DNA from: Grifola frondosa
Taxonomy: Eukaryota; Basidiomycota; Agaricomycetes; Polyporales; Grifolaceae
Assembly (NCBI GenBank): GCA_001683735.1
Contig: LUGG01000053.1
Location: 39,256-103,255 of the forward strand
Direction of reading: 5' to 3'
Length of the DNA: 64,000 bases
The notes beneath the pieces were generated by a model that saw only the letters and a list, made by a program, of their open reading frames with translations, had not been told where the DNA came from and did not search any database. Numbering within the stretch: position 1 is the first letter of the stretch; the number at the start of each line of letters is the position of its first letter. The position numbers and the translations under genes are program-made. Of the stretch, positions 31,437-42,246 are shown piece by piece.

Positions 31437-32952
31437 TGAAGAGATTCATAATTTGTGAGTCATGGGCTCTGAATCCTCGCTTGCCGGGTCAACGACTTTA
31501 CACAGGAGCTCGGGCATGACATCTGCATTGAATGCCACAACTATGCATCTTTCCTGACATCCGCACACCTGCGTGCGGCGGAGGAGCACATGCAGATTCT
31601 CGACAGGCGGTGGGTGGAGAAGTGTGTTGCAGAGATGGACGACCACCCGGAGACGATGAAGCACGCGATACCTCCCCGCTCGCCCCTGAATGCTACGTAC
31701 GTCGTGCACCTCCCGTTACCCAGCTCGCCGGCGTCCACCCTCAACACTCTCTTCCCGTTTCTGTTGTTCCTCGAGAAGTTCATCCAACCCCTGTCCTGAC
31801 CGCCACTCATGTACGATCGCAGCTGGCGCCACCATCCTTACCTTCCAGGTCATCGGACGGGATGTCCGCACGCGTACGGTGGGAGTCCACATCAGGATTC
31901 CACCCCAGCTCTCTCCCACTGCCAAGCTCATCCCCCATGCCATTCTTTCCTTCTTCTGCATCTCCACAATCTGCGTACACTCGCATGCGTTCCACCTCGG
32001 CGACGTTCCTGCCTTCTTCCCCCACCTCATCATCATGTTCCTCATCACCCACAACCCTCACATCGAGCCCGACGGACTCCTCACAGCACCTGTTTCGCTG
32101 CACACGCACCTCACGAAGCTATTGATACTATACTATGCAGATGGGTGCACGGAGTCGTCCGCGCTCGCGCTGAGCATGCTCATGTCGCTCCGCACGCTGT
32201 CACTCCCAGAGGCGTACCTCACGCTGCAGGCGAGTACGGCGCATCCGACGCGGACGAGGTCAGAGTCGGAGGCAGACGTGTTGGGGTATGTCCCGGGCTT
32301 TAGCACAGGGCGTCCTCGGGCACAAACTATGCCGCCACAGCGTGGGTCGACTCCGGGGGACCACCAGGTGTGGTTTAATGATCCGGGAGTTATCCGAGCT
32401 GGGTGCTCGCATTCTTATACCTGGGCAATTTGTGAGTGCCTTTCCTCGTTTCACCTTTATAGCGCGCTCAGACAAGGTTTTTCAATTGTGGCAGGAACCA
32501 TGCCTCAAACGCGTTTATGCTGCACGCACTGGGGATCGCGCACGTTGTCTCGGGGGGCGAGTGCGCACTTGTGCCTCTGTCCAATGTCGATCCTTCTGCG
32601 CCGGCTTTCACGTCATGCACTGTGGGTCCACACTTTATTGCATTGTGCGCTCGCGGCGGCTGTCTGTGCTGATCCAGCCGAATATGCGGCTGTTGTACAA
32701 CCTCCTCCGATGGGAGATGAAGCTTGCAAGGAGCGCGCGGTTGATGACTCCGAACATCTTCGCCAGGTGCTGGCGCGCAGTCTGACTCGTCGATGCATAC
32801 CTAATTGTGCGCTCGCGGCGGCTGTCTGTGCTGATCCAGCCGAATATGCGGCTGTTGTACAACCTCCTCCGATGGGAGATGAAGCTTGCAAGGAGCGCGC
32901 GGTTGATGACTCCGAACATCTTCGCCAGGTGCTGGCGCGCAGTCTGAACTGA
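31437..32952 (+). pseudogene. Degraded coding-like region of unknown family
   Basis: Plus-strand segments look protein-like in different frames. After an intron-like GTGAGT...ACACAG (31456-31505) comes ELGHDICIECHN, then LRAAEEHMQILDRRWVEKC and PLNATYVVHLPLP. Later come RDVRTRTVGVHIRIPPQLSP and LALSMLMSLRTLSLPEAYLTL. After an intron (GTGAGTGCC...GTGGCAG, about 32433-32501) comes NHASNAFMLHALGIAHVVSG. Frame changes and stops between them mean no single intact product. The end is an exact duplication with 162-bp period. I do not recognise the family; the G+C is higher than in neighbouring sequence, so a captured host-gene fragment is possible. Confidence 0.4.
32642..32947 (+). repeat. Exact tandem duplication, 144 bp repeated at 162-bp period
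   Basis: 32642-32785 and 32804-32947 are identical, starting ATTGTGCGCTCGCGGCGGCT and ending CGCGCAGTCTGA, separated by 18 bp of unique sequence. The period is a multiple of three, so the plus-strand frame continues through both. Confidence 0.9.
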
Positions 32953-33285
32953 CCGTAGCTCACCAACGAGGTGCACCTGCTTAACGAGAAATACCTGCCG
33001 GCTTGAATGGGTCCACATTCTTTCTTGTGTTGTGTGTTAGACGGTGCGGTGAACTCTCTGCATCTCCATTTTCCCCTTGCATCCCACGGTGTGATGCCGC
33101 ACTGCCTTTGCCGTCGCAAAATGTACATTCCTGTCGACTCACTCTCTTCATATGGATGGCTGTATAATATGTGTAGCATGTTCTCCTCATATCTGTCTCA
33201 TTCTCTTCGCATCAAGGCAGTTCTGTTCTCAAGACATGAATTGATTTCAGCCAAGTACTACGATTTTCGTAATGACCTCTACTCC
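32953..33285. other. Intergenic
   Basis: No supported feature. It lies between the degraded plus-strand region and the 3' end of the minus-strand alpha-kinase gene. Confidence 0.4.
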
Positions 33286-36045
33286 TTATGCTGCCGTCGT
33301 AGCAATTGACATCGGTTTGCTCCCCAACCCGGACTTGGAGGTCGATGCGATAGCGGTGGCGCGAGCTTTCAGCCTGCTGTGAGTACTAGGTGCAACGAAC
33401 TTCGGGAGGTCAAAGAATATGCAAAACTTGCTGCAATTATGGTCTGATTCGAATTTTCGGTGAGCTTCAGGTAGGTTTCCTGAGGCAAACACATGGCCAA
33501 CTCGTCTATTTACCAGGGGTCAGCATCAGTTTGATTTCGCGAGAAAGGAGCGTACGGAATTGTGACAATCTGAGGATCACTGAGAATACTGTGGCCACCT
33601 AGTAGAAGAAATTTAGTTATCAAAGTGATGCTAAGCCCGCCGATCACTTAGTTCGCACCTTGATAATCCGTAACGAACGCAAGCTTGCCGGTAGTGACAT
33701 ATTGAACATGCTGCGTGAATGATAGGAATTGAGCACGATGATTCTGAGTTGCGTCATCGAAATGCAAGGGATCCGGCGAATCATTATTGATATATTTCTT
33801 GAAAATGCCCTCGGTGTTGGTATCAATGACCTCCTCCAGCAAATACACAGACTGTTCCCCTCCTTGCTCTACAGCGAGCGTGGCTTCAACGAAACGCAGT
33901 TTGGGAATCGGCTCGATGCCTGCTGGGACTGGCAACTGTGTGATGTCACGAGTCTCCATCTCCTTCTCGACGAAAGCGTAGGCAAGGTCAAGAAGTGCGC
34001 GAGCCCAAACCAGACATTGAACCTCAGTAATGAGATTCTTCGCCTGCTTACGTCCATCATGGGGGATGCGCTGGTTCTTCGAAACATAGAATGTTTGCTT
34101 GGCACAGAGGCGAAGGGTCGGCAAGTCAAGGGCAGAATCAGGTGGTCGAAAGAGCACCCGATCTGACGTTCCGAAAACCGCTTTCTTGAATGACCCGTGT
34201 TTAACATCTTGATAGGTCTCGAGGGAAATTGTGGCTAGCAATGCGGGGGAAAAATATTCGCGGAAGTCCTCTTTGACTTCACAGAGTTCATCAAAGCTGG
34301 TGACATGGAGGACTGGATGTACGAGGACGTTGAAGGAATTTGTAGTGACTGAAATAATGTTTTAGCCTTCACGCCGTGTCTAACATTTGATAACGTACAA
34401 AGAGAAGCTAACGCTCGTGCTGTCGGAATGTTCTGCGCACGTAAAGCGGCTTCCAAGGCATTCTGATCTGGAGAATCTGACATTGCGGACAAGTGCATTT
34501 TCTTTGACGGGTATGAGGCATTGAGCTAAGAGCATATTAAGCAGAAAATTGAGCACTGAGAAGCTTGCTACGTACACTGTTATTACTATGTTTGCTACTC
34601 TCCCCAGGGACTGACATCGAAGTAGGCGGAATAGTAAGATTCAACTTATGAAGATCAGACTAAAGTCAACACAGCGGGCATATGAACAGAAAATTAAGTC
34701 AGAACATACATTTTCATCGTTAATGCTACCACTGGACTTCGCGGATGTACTTTGAGCACTGGCGACCCGGCGTTTTTCCGTGAACTTTGCCGATACTACG
34801 GATGACCTCTATGAAAGATAAGGTGACAATGCGTCAAAAACAGAATATTGAACTTTGACCAGGGTGAACATACCTCATTCTCTTGCCTTCCGTAAGCTGC
34901 ATCTCGCTCTATCTCCGCCGCTGCCAGCTTTGTAGCATAAACATCATACTCACGCCAGAGCGCATTGGGCATGTGTAGCTGGATATGAGTTCCTTTGCCA
35001 CGCTGAAACACCTTCACACCTTTTGCATCCTTCTTCCAAAACTCTTCCTCCAGAACGTCTCGGTCAGGCTGCTTTGGAGTGATATAAGCCCAGCCCTTAT
35101 CTCGCAGAATCAAATCATCTTCATGAAGAGGAAAGCCATCAGAAAACCGAGCCCAGGCATCTTTGATAGTATTGAATGCGATTGTCTTAAGTTCTCGAGC
35201 ACCAACATGAACGGAGACTCCCTTGATAGTGTCGGTGACATCCTATAAAATAACTAAGAATGCATGACAGTATATCTAGCAGCGTACGCACCCCTATAAG
35301 CTGCTGAGTCGTTTTTCTCGGCGGCATCAACATCAAGGAGATCTTGAGTTTGATGGTTTTCTCTGTGTCACTGGAATTCGAGGCTGAGGCGTAAGCTCTC
35401 TGAGCCATCTGCTGGCGTTGATCCTGATACAAAAGATGGTTGACCGTGTATCCAACATAGCCAGCAGGTTCCCGATAAGAAGCAACAGGAAGTGGGGGAG
35501 GAAGCATGGCTCTTCTAGTAGATTGTGACCCCGTCCCAGGCAACCGTATCACTGGACCACCAGATGGCAGCACTGCGGCAGTGCCGACCGCCTGAATTGG
35601 GACAGTCCTATCTATTCACGGACATGATGTAAATATTTGCAAATATGTCAATATTTACTTGGAAAGCTTACCCCTCGCTGCGCTTGTGCAATCTGTTTGC
35701 GAACTTGAGTTTCGTGAACATTATTGTCTCTTGAAATGGTTGTAGGCTGCGGGCGGCTGACCGATGGCGGTTCGTCTAGATATGGTTATGTTAACTACAT
35801 TTTTGGGTGAATGTGAGAGTACCTCGACGCCGAGTGCCTTGTTTGTCCATATAGTGGTTGTAGCACCTTGAGCACACGTATCGACCTTCCTCGTTGCCAT
35901 CATTACAGTGTATATACTCCAATTTTGTCAACGGAGGATATCTTCGGACAGGACAGTTTGGACGCTCGCAGATGACTGGTTTGTTAGGATCCAGCTCAGA
36001 GAAATCAGCAGCATAAGCACCGCTAGTTGGAGTCTCCGAAGACAT
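33286..36045 (-). CDS. Alpha-type protein kinase (MHCK/EF2K family), multi-exon
   Basis: Atypical serine/threonine kinase of the alpha-kinase family, expanded in mushrooms. The start is taken as ATG 36045 (MSSETPTSG); an in-frame ATG at 36183 is possible. The N-terminal exon (to about 35823) has paired Cys motifs (CERPNCPVRRYP, YVCSRCYNHY), a likely zinc-binding module. A Pro/Gln-rich linker follows, and then a middle region whose frame carries RGKGTHIQLHMP. The kinase domain lies at about 34230-33390: VEATLAVEQ, VYLLEEVID, FKKYINN, FLSFTQHVQYVTTGKLAFVTDYQG. After introns come HSILSDPQIVT and FASGNLPEAHRKFESDHNCSKFC, the catalytic/nucleotide segment and the Cys/His zinc site of alpha-kinases. 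Stop at 33288-33286. About ten introns are implied. It appears intact, but exon edges in the middle are approximate. It is in single-copy sequence. Confidence 0.8.
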
Positions 36046-36422
36046 AGTCAAGAGCCTGAAGAAGATATCAATCTTCGAAAAAGATTGAATCGCACCAGTT
36101 TGACGGCTGATTTTATTTATAAGTATTTGTTGGTGGTGCTCGACAGGGAGCACTCTGCTAAGCCACAAGCCATCAACCGGCACTGTGACATTATAATTTG
36201 ATCATTAGACTATATAATAACAATATAAAAGTTGAAGATTTACCATAATTCGGACTGAGATTCAGTTACTAGGCTGTCGCTTCTGAAATTGAATAATTAA
36301 TGAGCATGAATCTCGAAACGGGCCATGGCTCAAAGTCCGTGGCTGACCGTCTGCTCATTCCACGCTATCAGCATCTGTGCAATCAGCATTTGCACTATCA
36401 GCATTTGCCATTGTTCACCTAT
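36046..36422. other. Intergenic between divergent alpha-kinase and integrase genes
   Basis: Promoter-sized spacer. It contains a short four-fold repeat of TATCAGCAT(T/C)TG-like units at about 36366-36410. No other feature seen. Confidence 0.4.
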
Positions 36423-37524
36423 ATGCCCAACCAGTATAAGCCCTTAGGTATTATCTGACACAAGTATATCTGACAATGACTTACCGTACAATCATACAAT
36501 TTGATTGCAGCTCGATGAAGAACTTCGTCCTTGGGTTGAATACTACTGGGATCTTGGCTTTAATGACAAACAGATTGTCGTCATGTTGTAGATCATATTG
36601 ATATGACGAAATATGGCTTAAGGCATGTCTTTCATTGATACAAAAAGTTTCTTAACTTACCGCTGATGTTTGCAGTGTGCCCTCCCTTCGGAAATTGCGC
36701 TCGAAAGGAATCTCGAGGGTACCCGTCAGCAAAAGCACACAACCGAAACCATACACACGGTGGTCCAGGAGGTTCGTAGGAGATTTCCGAATATGGGGGA
36801 GACAAATGGTGGTACATCTGAGACAGCACTATCAGATGCGAGTACCCGAGTGAGTGATACTAGTCCAATATTGTAAATAATTATTGAACGTGCGAACCGA
36901 TATCTTCACATGCGTAGACAGCTTCTCTTCACCTATTTCAAGTTAGTAGAACCCGAGGCAGTGGAAAGTCGCAAAGCCAAGCGCTTCAAGAGAAAGCTGT
37001 TCTGGACAGCCGGAGTTAACGACATGTGGTGCATGGACCAGCATGACAAGTGGAGGCGATTCGGACTATTCTTGCACCTCGGATATGAACCGGGTGCCGG
37101 ACGGACATTGTGGTTGAAAATATGGTGGACCAATCGTCACTCTAGTCTGGTTACGAGTTACTACCTTGAAGCTGCACGAGCTACTGGTGGCAAGTGGCAT
37201 TCTCGGCCTAAGATAATTTCGATAACTCTTACTCACATGGTGGAAACCATAGGCATCCCTCTCGTTACCCAAAGTGACCCTGGTACAGAAAATTTCGGTG
37301 TTGCAAATTGTCACACGGAGATCCGCCACCGGCTTGATCCATCGTTGGCAGATACCCTTCAACATCGCTGGATGCGACATAAAAGTAATATTAAACCCGA
37401 AATCATGTGGTCCCAATTGCGCCGTAAATGGAGTCCAGGGTTTGAGAATATCTTGGAACACGGTCGTCTCAACGGGTTATATGACCCAGCCAATCCTCTG
37501 GAAAAGTATGTTCATCATTTATAA
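36423..37524 (+). pseudogene. Integrase-core (DDE-type) transposase-like gene, damaged
   Basis: The long exon 36910-37524 contains a retroviral-integrase-like core of the kind found as single genes in mushroom genomes: NDMWCMDQHDKWRRFGLFLHL (first acidic residues), LWLKIWWTN, IPLVTQSDPGTENFG (second Asp in the usual QSDPGTE context), then HTEIRHRLDPSLADTLQHRWMRHKSN. Upstream exons include RPWVEYYWDLGFNDKQIVVML near 36512-36590 (after a GATTGCAG acceptor), where TAG appears and the protein-like sequence (DHIDMTKYGL) continues in a shifted frame. A further exon, about 36675-36850, carries RRRFPNMGETNGG. A possible first exon begins at ATG 36423. The frameshift suggests inactivation, or a base error in the assembly. 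No terminal inverted repeats were found. Confidence 0.65.
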
Positions 37525-37888
37525 AGGCATTCGGGATGCTCACAATACATAGACTTGTCTTTCTTTGGCTTGCAATTCCTTGGCTGCAAGCAGAGCTCGA
37601 TGCATACATGAAACAGTTTGTAACCTTCTGATATATATATTATATATAATATGAGTTTGCCAATCATCCTGAAAATTGGTAGATTATGTGGCACACCTAT
37701 GGAAAATGCCATTCCCAAGATATCTAAGTGTTTGGCGGTCTCAAAGTCTCTTGGTGTGCTTTACAAGATGGTGAAAGTGAGATCACAATAAAAATTCAAG
37801 GCCACCCCATACATTCATGCAAATGCATCCAATATCTTTATATAGTGCTCTTAATGTGTCATACAAAGTTTGGTGTAATTCTGATAAG
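37525..37888. other. AT-rich sequence without a gene
   Basis: Contains a short TATATATAT run at about 37631-37650. Nothing else supported. Confidence 0.4.
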
Positions 37889-38530
37889 AATTCGAATTTA
37901 TATTGTGAAAATAATGTTTGGTCATGAGGAGAACATGGGGCATAAATTGGGATACATGCTCTACCATCTCAATTTTTCTTCACATGATGTCTATACATGC
38001 AGAGAGGATAGGCATTCAGTTTGAAATGATTCTGACAAGGTTCAGAATTTAGTTGAGGAAATGATGTTTTGTCATGGGGAGAACATGGGGTATAAATTAC
38101 AATATGTTTCCAATGACTTTGATTGTGTTTCCTAGCTATGTACATGGACATGAAGAAGATATGTATCCAGTTTTGAGTCATTTGAATGGGTTTTCAAATT
38201 TATGTGGAGAAATAGTGTTGACCAGGGGGGAGAAGATTGCTTACAAATTAGAATACCTATCCAACTGACTGCATTATACATTTTAACTGTTCTTATGTCC
38301 TCTAAAGATATGGATGTGCAGTTTGAAAGTATTTTGACCAAGTTTCAGAATTTATACTGAGGAGAAGATGAATGATGTTTGGTCATGAAGACAACCTGAG
38401 TCATAAATTAGAATGTGTGTTCAACTGACTCTATTATCCCTTGCAATTATGTTAACATACCTGAATCAGATGGACATGCAGTTGCTAGCAATTTGAACAA
38501 GGTTCAAAATTTATATTGAGGAAATAGTAT
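37889..38530 (+). repeat. Degenerate tandem repeat, unit about 150 bp, four to five units
   Basis: The motif (C/T)AGAATTTA-TTGAGGAAATAATG, usually followed by TTTGGTCATGGGGAGAAC and ATAAATT, recurs at about 37893, 38042, 38194, 38345 and 38503. Each occurrence is preceded by a diverged TGCAGTTTGAAATGATTTGAC(A)AGG-like block. Spacings are 148-160 bp. Divergence between units is high, so the array is old. The last unit is truncated. Confidence 0.7.
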
Positions 38531-38879
38531 TCCTGTATCTGGAGCGCTAATGGTATCAACCAGTGGAGCGACCTTGTAGCATTAAATTTCATGTGCATTC
38601 TGTCTGTGTATTATGCCATATTATTTATGTGATGTTCAAGCATACAGATCAAGTTCTGAATCAATATAAAAGAAATAGTAATGAGGCACCGGGAGCACTG
38701 ACTTTAATAATCGATATCACATCATGAAAGACTTTATTGTTTGATTGCATTGAACATACTAGCAGATACCCATGTCATGCCATGGTAGGGGGATTTCAAA
38801 TTGTGTGAAGTTATCCATTGATACATATAATCAATATCAAAATATAATATGTCGGATTCAAACAATATTAGAAAATGGA
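38531..38879. other. AT-rich spacer with a dispersed motif
   Basis: The block at about 38655-38700 (AATATAAAAGAAATAGTAATGAGGCACCGGGAGCACT) is a diverged copy of the block at about 837-880 and its counterpart at about 40460-40503. No gene is supported. Confidence 0.5.
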
Positions 38880-39670
38880 CTAATTATGACAGTCGGTATC
38901 AATTAGACTTTGAGACCGGTCAGCTAGTTCACTGATTGTGAAGGGTGGAGCTTTCAGCTTCATTTCCTCACTTTCAATGTCCCCACTGATGCTGGGAGCT
39001 TCGAAGCTAATTCTTGCTCGCTTCTTGCTCGCTTCTTGCCTTTGTCCTGTAGGGGACTCCAGTATGACTTCTATCTGCAATATCATCAAACCATCATGTT
39101 CAACCCGATGATCGGGAGGAAGAGTGGCGGGATCTGCATGCAAATAAGAAGTGAACAGGTGAAATAAGCTTACTTGCCACCAAAGACATGAACACCTGAC
39201 ATTGAGCTTCCAAAAAATATGATGTCCTCTATTATCGATGCGAATGACTGCGGTGTCATTTAACCGCCATGAGCATGCCCTCAGCATATCTGATTGATGC
39301 CTCTGTGCATGGAAATGGCTTGAATTTTTTCAAAGCACTTGGAATCCAGAATACGAACTTCAACATGTAGATTTTCATTCCCTGCAAAGTGTTCCGGAGT
39401 GACGACACATACTGATAGGCCACGACATCGACAGTCGAAGCAGTGATATTTATGCTCGAACAGCATCCCAATATGCTCAGAAGGGGTTAGTGGTGTGAGT
39501 CAAGTCCATCAGATTGAAGAAGCTGTTATGATTTGTTAAGTTAGAGCCTTCATGTTGGGTCACCCAGCTGATATTGCCAACGATATCATAACCATTATGC
39601 GACATTGTCTGTGAATATAGATCGGCCTCTGCAGTGACCTTTGCTCCCTGTAATTTGGATGAGTTGAATA
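38880..39670 (-). CDS. Unrecognised multi-exon protein, reads across the copy B boundary
   Basis: Minus-strand exons are: 39670 to about 39480 (VTAEADLYSQTMSHNGYDIVGNISW, open), then about 39468-39285 (EHKYHCFDCRCRGLSVCV, ENLHVEVRILDSKCFEKIQ), then about 39290-39175 (RACSWRLNDTAVIRIDNRGHHIFWKLNVRC). An intron (GTAAGC...TGCATGCAG) and a last exon with a basic patch (QEASKKRARISFE) follow, ending at 38880. The Cys-rich CFDCRCRG segment and beta-rich exons could be an OB-fold or zinc module, but I do not recognise a family. The 5' part of the gene lies inside copy B beyond 39720. The first exon is open across 39623/39624. Confidence 0.45.
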
Positions 39671-42246
39671 CTGCAAGACAATCAACGTGTCCTACTTACC
39701 ATAGGGTATAAGACATAAGTTCCTTGGTTGGCAAAGTTGACCAAATCTTTTGTTATAAAACTTCTTGCAAAAGATTACTACAAAAGCAACACAGGCATTT
39801 CTAGCTCACATAAAATGTGAGTGTCCAGATAGCTCCATCAATGCTCGAGATTGGATATGGGCTCACACCAAGTACACACGATCTGTCAGGATTGTGGGCT
39901 TATTAACGACTGCGGTGGCGAATATCAATATCAATACCATTAGCTCATTAATGATGGATTGTGTGCACTTGAAGTCATCGCATGAAATGAAGCCAGTGCT
40001 CAAGTTATGTGCACTCGCCGACCAAACTGAGGCGCAAGTGATTATTTAGGCAACTACCAAATGAGAAAGGTATCCGAAATGAGACGTTCCAAAATGTTAA
40101 GGTAAAGCTCAGTCTCGAAGTACTCGACTCGTATTATAATCTATCTACCTGTTAAGGTAAAGCTGATACAGAAGTTAGTCCGTGAACTAATGCTACAATT
40201 CATCTACTCACCTCAGTCTCGAAGTACTCGACTGAGGTGTTTACAAGGTAAGTACGCGCGTCCAAGTGCGCTCTGTCACATCACGTGCGTCCTGTCACGC
40301 GTTCCGCGGTCTCCTCGCACAACACAAAATCAGAACGGTATCCAAAATAAGAAATATCTGAAATGAGCAGTGTTTCAGACACCAAGCTTGACTATTATAG
40401 AAGATTTGCTCAACAGAGCTGGATATATTATTGTTTTCCATTCAGGCAAGTTTCTAATTGATATAAAAGAAATTATGATGAGACACCAGGAGCACTAGTC
40501 ATACGACCTTTTTTTAATTATCAGAATGGGAGAGACCCTGTTCTATTTTGGTATTCCATTCAATATATATCTTCATAAAAGTAAAGTAAGGTGCATGGTT
40601 TTTACTAACCCAGACAGGTTTGTTAATTAATATGGAGATAATAATATGCTATGAGAAGAGTGTAGAGAAGGGCTTGAGCATGCAGGCCGATGTTCTGACA
40701 TACAGGAGCATCATAACATCAGCAAGGGATTATTATAACTCTGATGACACTCAATGAGACTATACATTCAATTCAGACAGTAGGCAGTCTGATTCCGGTC
40801 ATATCTTGATTCCCAACCGTGGGGCCTCATGATGCATGAACTGAAAGGCTGAAGTATTGCTTAAATCCCAGGCCCATGCCTAATGATTGTCTCGTTGCAA
40901 TTTTTGTCTTTCACTACTTAAATGGCCTCCACATTCCATAGAGTATAATTCATACAATGTCATTTTTCCCTATGACAGTTTCAGCCAAGCTTGGCAACAC
41001 TACTTACAGCCAGCACATGGGTAGCAGTATCATATAAGTGAAGTTTATCAATGACTGTGATTTTCAATTTTTGAAGGATAATTGTTGGTGTTGTGATTAC
41101 AGGGCAGTGTTTGTTTGCCATCCACAAGAGGTTTTTTGAAAAAATGGAAGAGTTTAAGTGACAGAATCAAAAATGGAGGACATAACATTACATTTATAGA
41201 GCAGGCAGAACAGTATCTACTACACCATCATGGTGAACAGTTCTTCATTTTCTTTCTTTTATTAGTCACCTTCATTGAACACTTAACTTCCCTCTTCACT
41301 TTTTCTCTCAAATCCCAACTTTTTTTGATAGCCTGTCTGCGTAGGTCCCACCCCTTGTGCCTATCTTCATTTGGTTTTATGGGCAATGATTTTGTATCTG
41401 CCACATTTTTCGATAGCTTTCATCAATACAAATTGTATTTAATATGAGATGATTGCTATAAACAAGTTATGATCTCACCTCTGCCCACTGCAGTGCATAG
41501 GGCGATGCTGGTGGTGACCGCTCATTAGTATCAAACATCCTAAAGCACAGTTGCTTAGTCTAAGATACACTGCTTGAAGGATTAGTACTACATACCGTTA
41601 AAGAAGAAACCAACAAAACAAATGGTATGATATATGCAGTGGCTACTCTTTTTTTATTGTAAAATGAGAGGCAACCAAAACCCGGGAATTGAGCCACAAT
41701 ATGTAGAAAATGTACAAAGTGCACAGACCATTGAAGTGTCTATATATGTTTATTTGGTCATGCTCTTCTGATTTCGTCCATGTCTGATCTAAGCTTACAA
41801 ATCATCGCTGCCTCCCAACTGCTGTATATATATTTGTTGAAACATTTTTCAATGGGGTACACTACACCACTACTGTCATGCATGACATCGACAGCTTATG
41901 GTGGCGAGTAAGTGTTAGATATGAACGGTAACAATCCTGATGGTTGGAGATATGGTAGTAAGTCAATTTACCGTTATTGTGGCGTGAATTTGGGAGTAAA
42001 AATAAGCATCAGCAGATGTGATACACACTTTGAATAACATGCAGGACAAGGTTTCGACCAATGACACGTAAGACCAAAATTCATAAACAGCACAGAAGTG
42101 GACATATTCATGATATCACGAATGACTTTGGTAATTACAACACCAATCGTTCATTGGACTAGTATAAACCTGTAATTTTTGAATACATACTCCAGCAAAG
42201 GTGTGATTTATTTTGGGGAGTATAGAAAGTCACCGAGAGGTGTATG
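39671..42246. other. Long stretch without a supported gene (copy B)
   Basis: Counterpart of 48-2625, with the same hairpin at about 40211-40237 and the same motif at about 40460. It may hold 5' exons of the minus-strand gene ending at 38880 (for example FCKKFYNKRFGQLC just before a GTAAGT donor at about 39700). A few 1-3 base indels separate it from copy A, for example loss of TTGG near 40702. Confidence 0.5.

Noticed and set aside
31690..32952. 420-codon plus-strand open frame as a real protein
   Set aside because: Protein-like stretches fall in different frames and intron-like signals interrupt it; the single frame mixes coding and non-coding phases.
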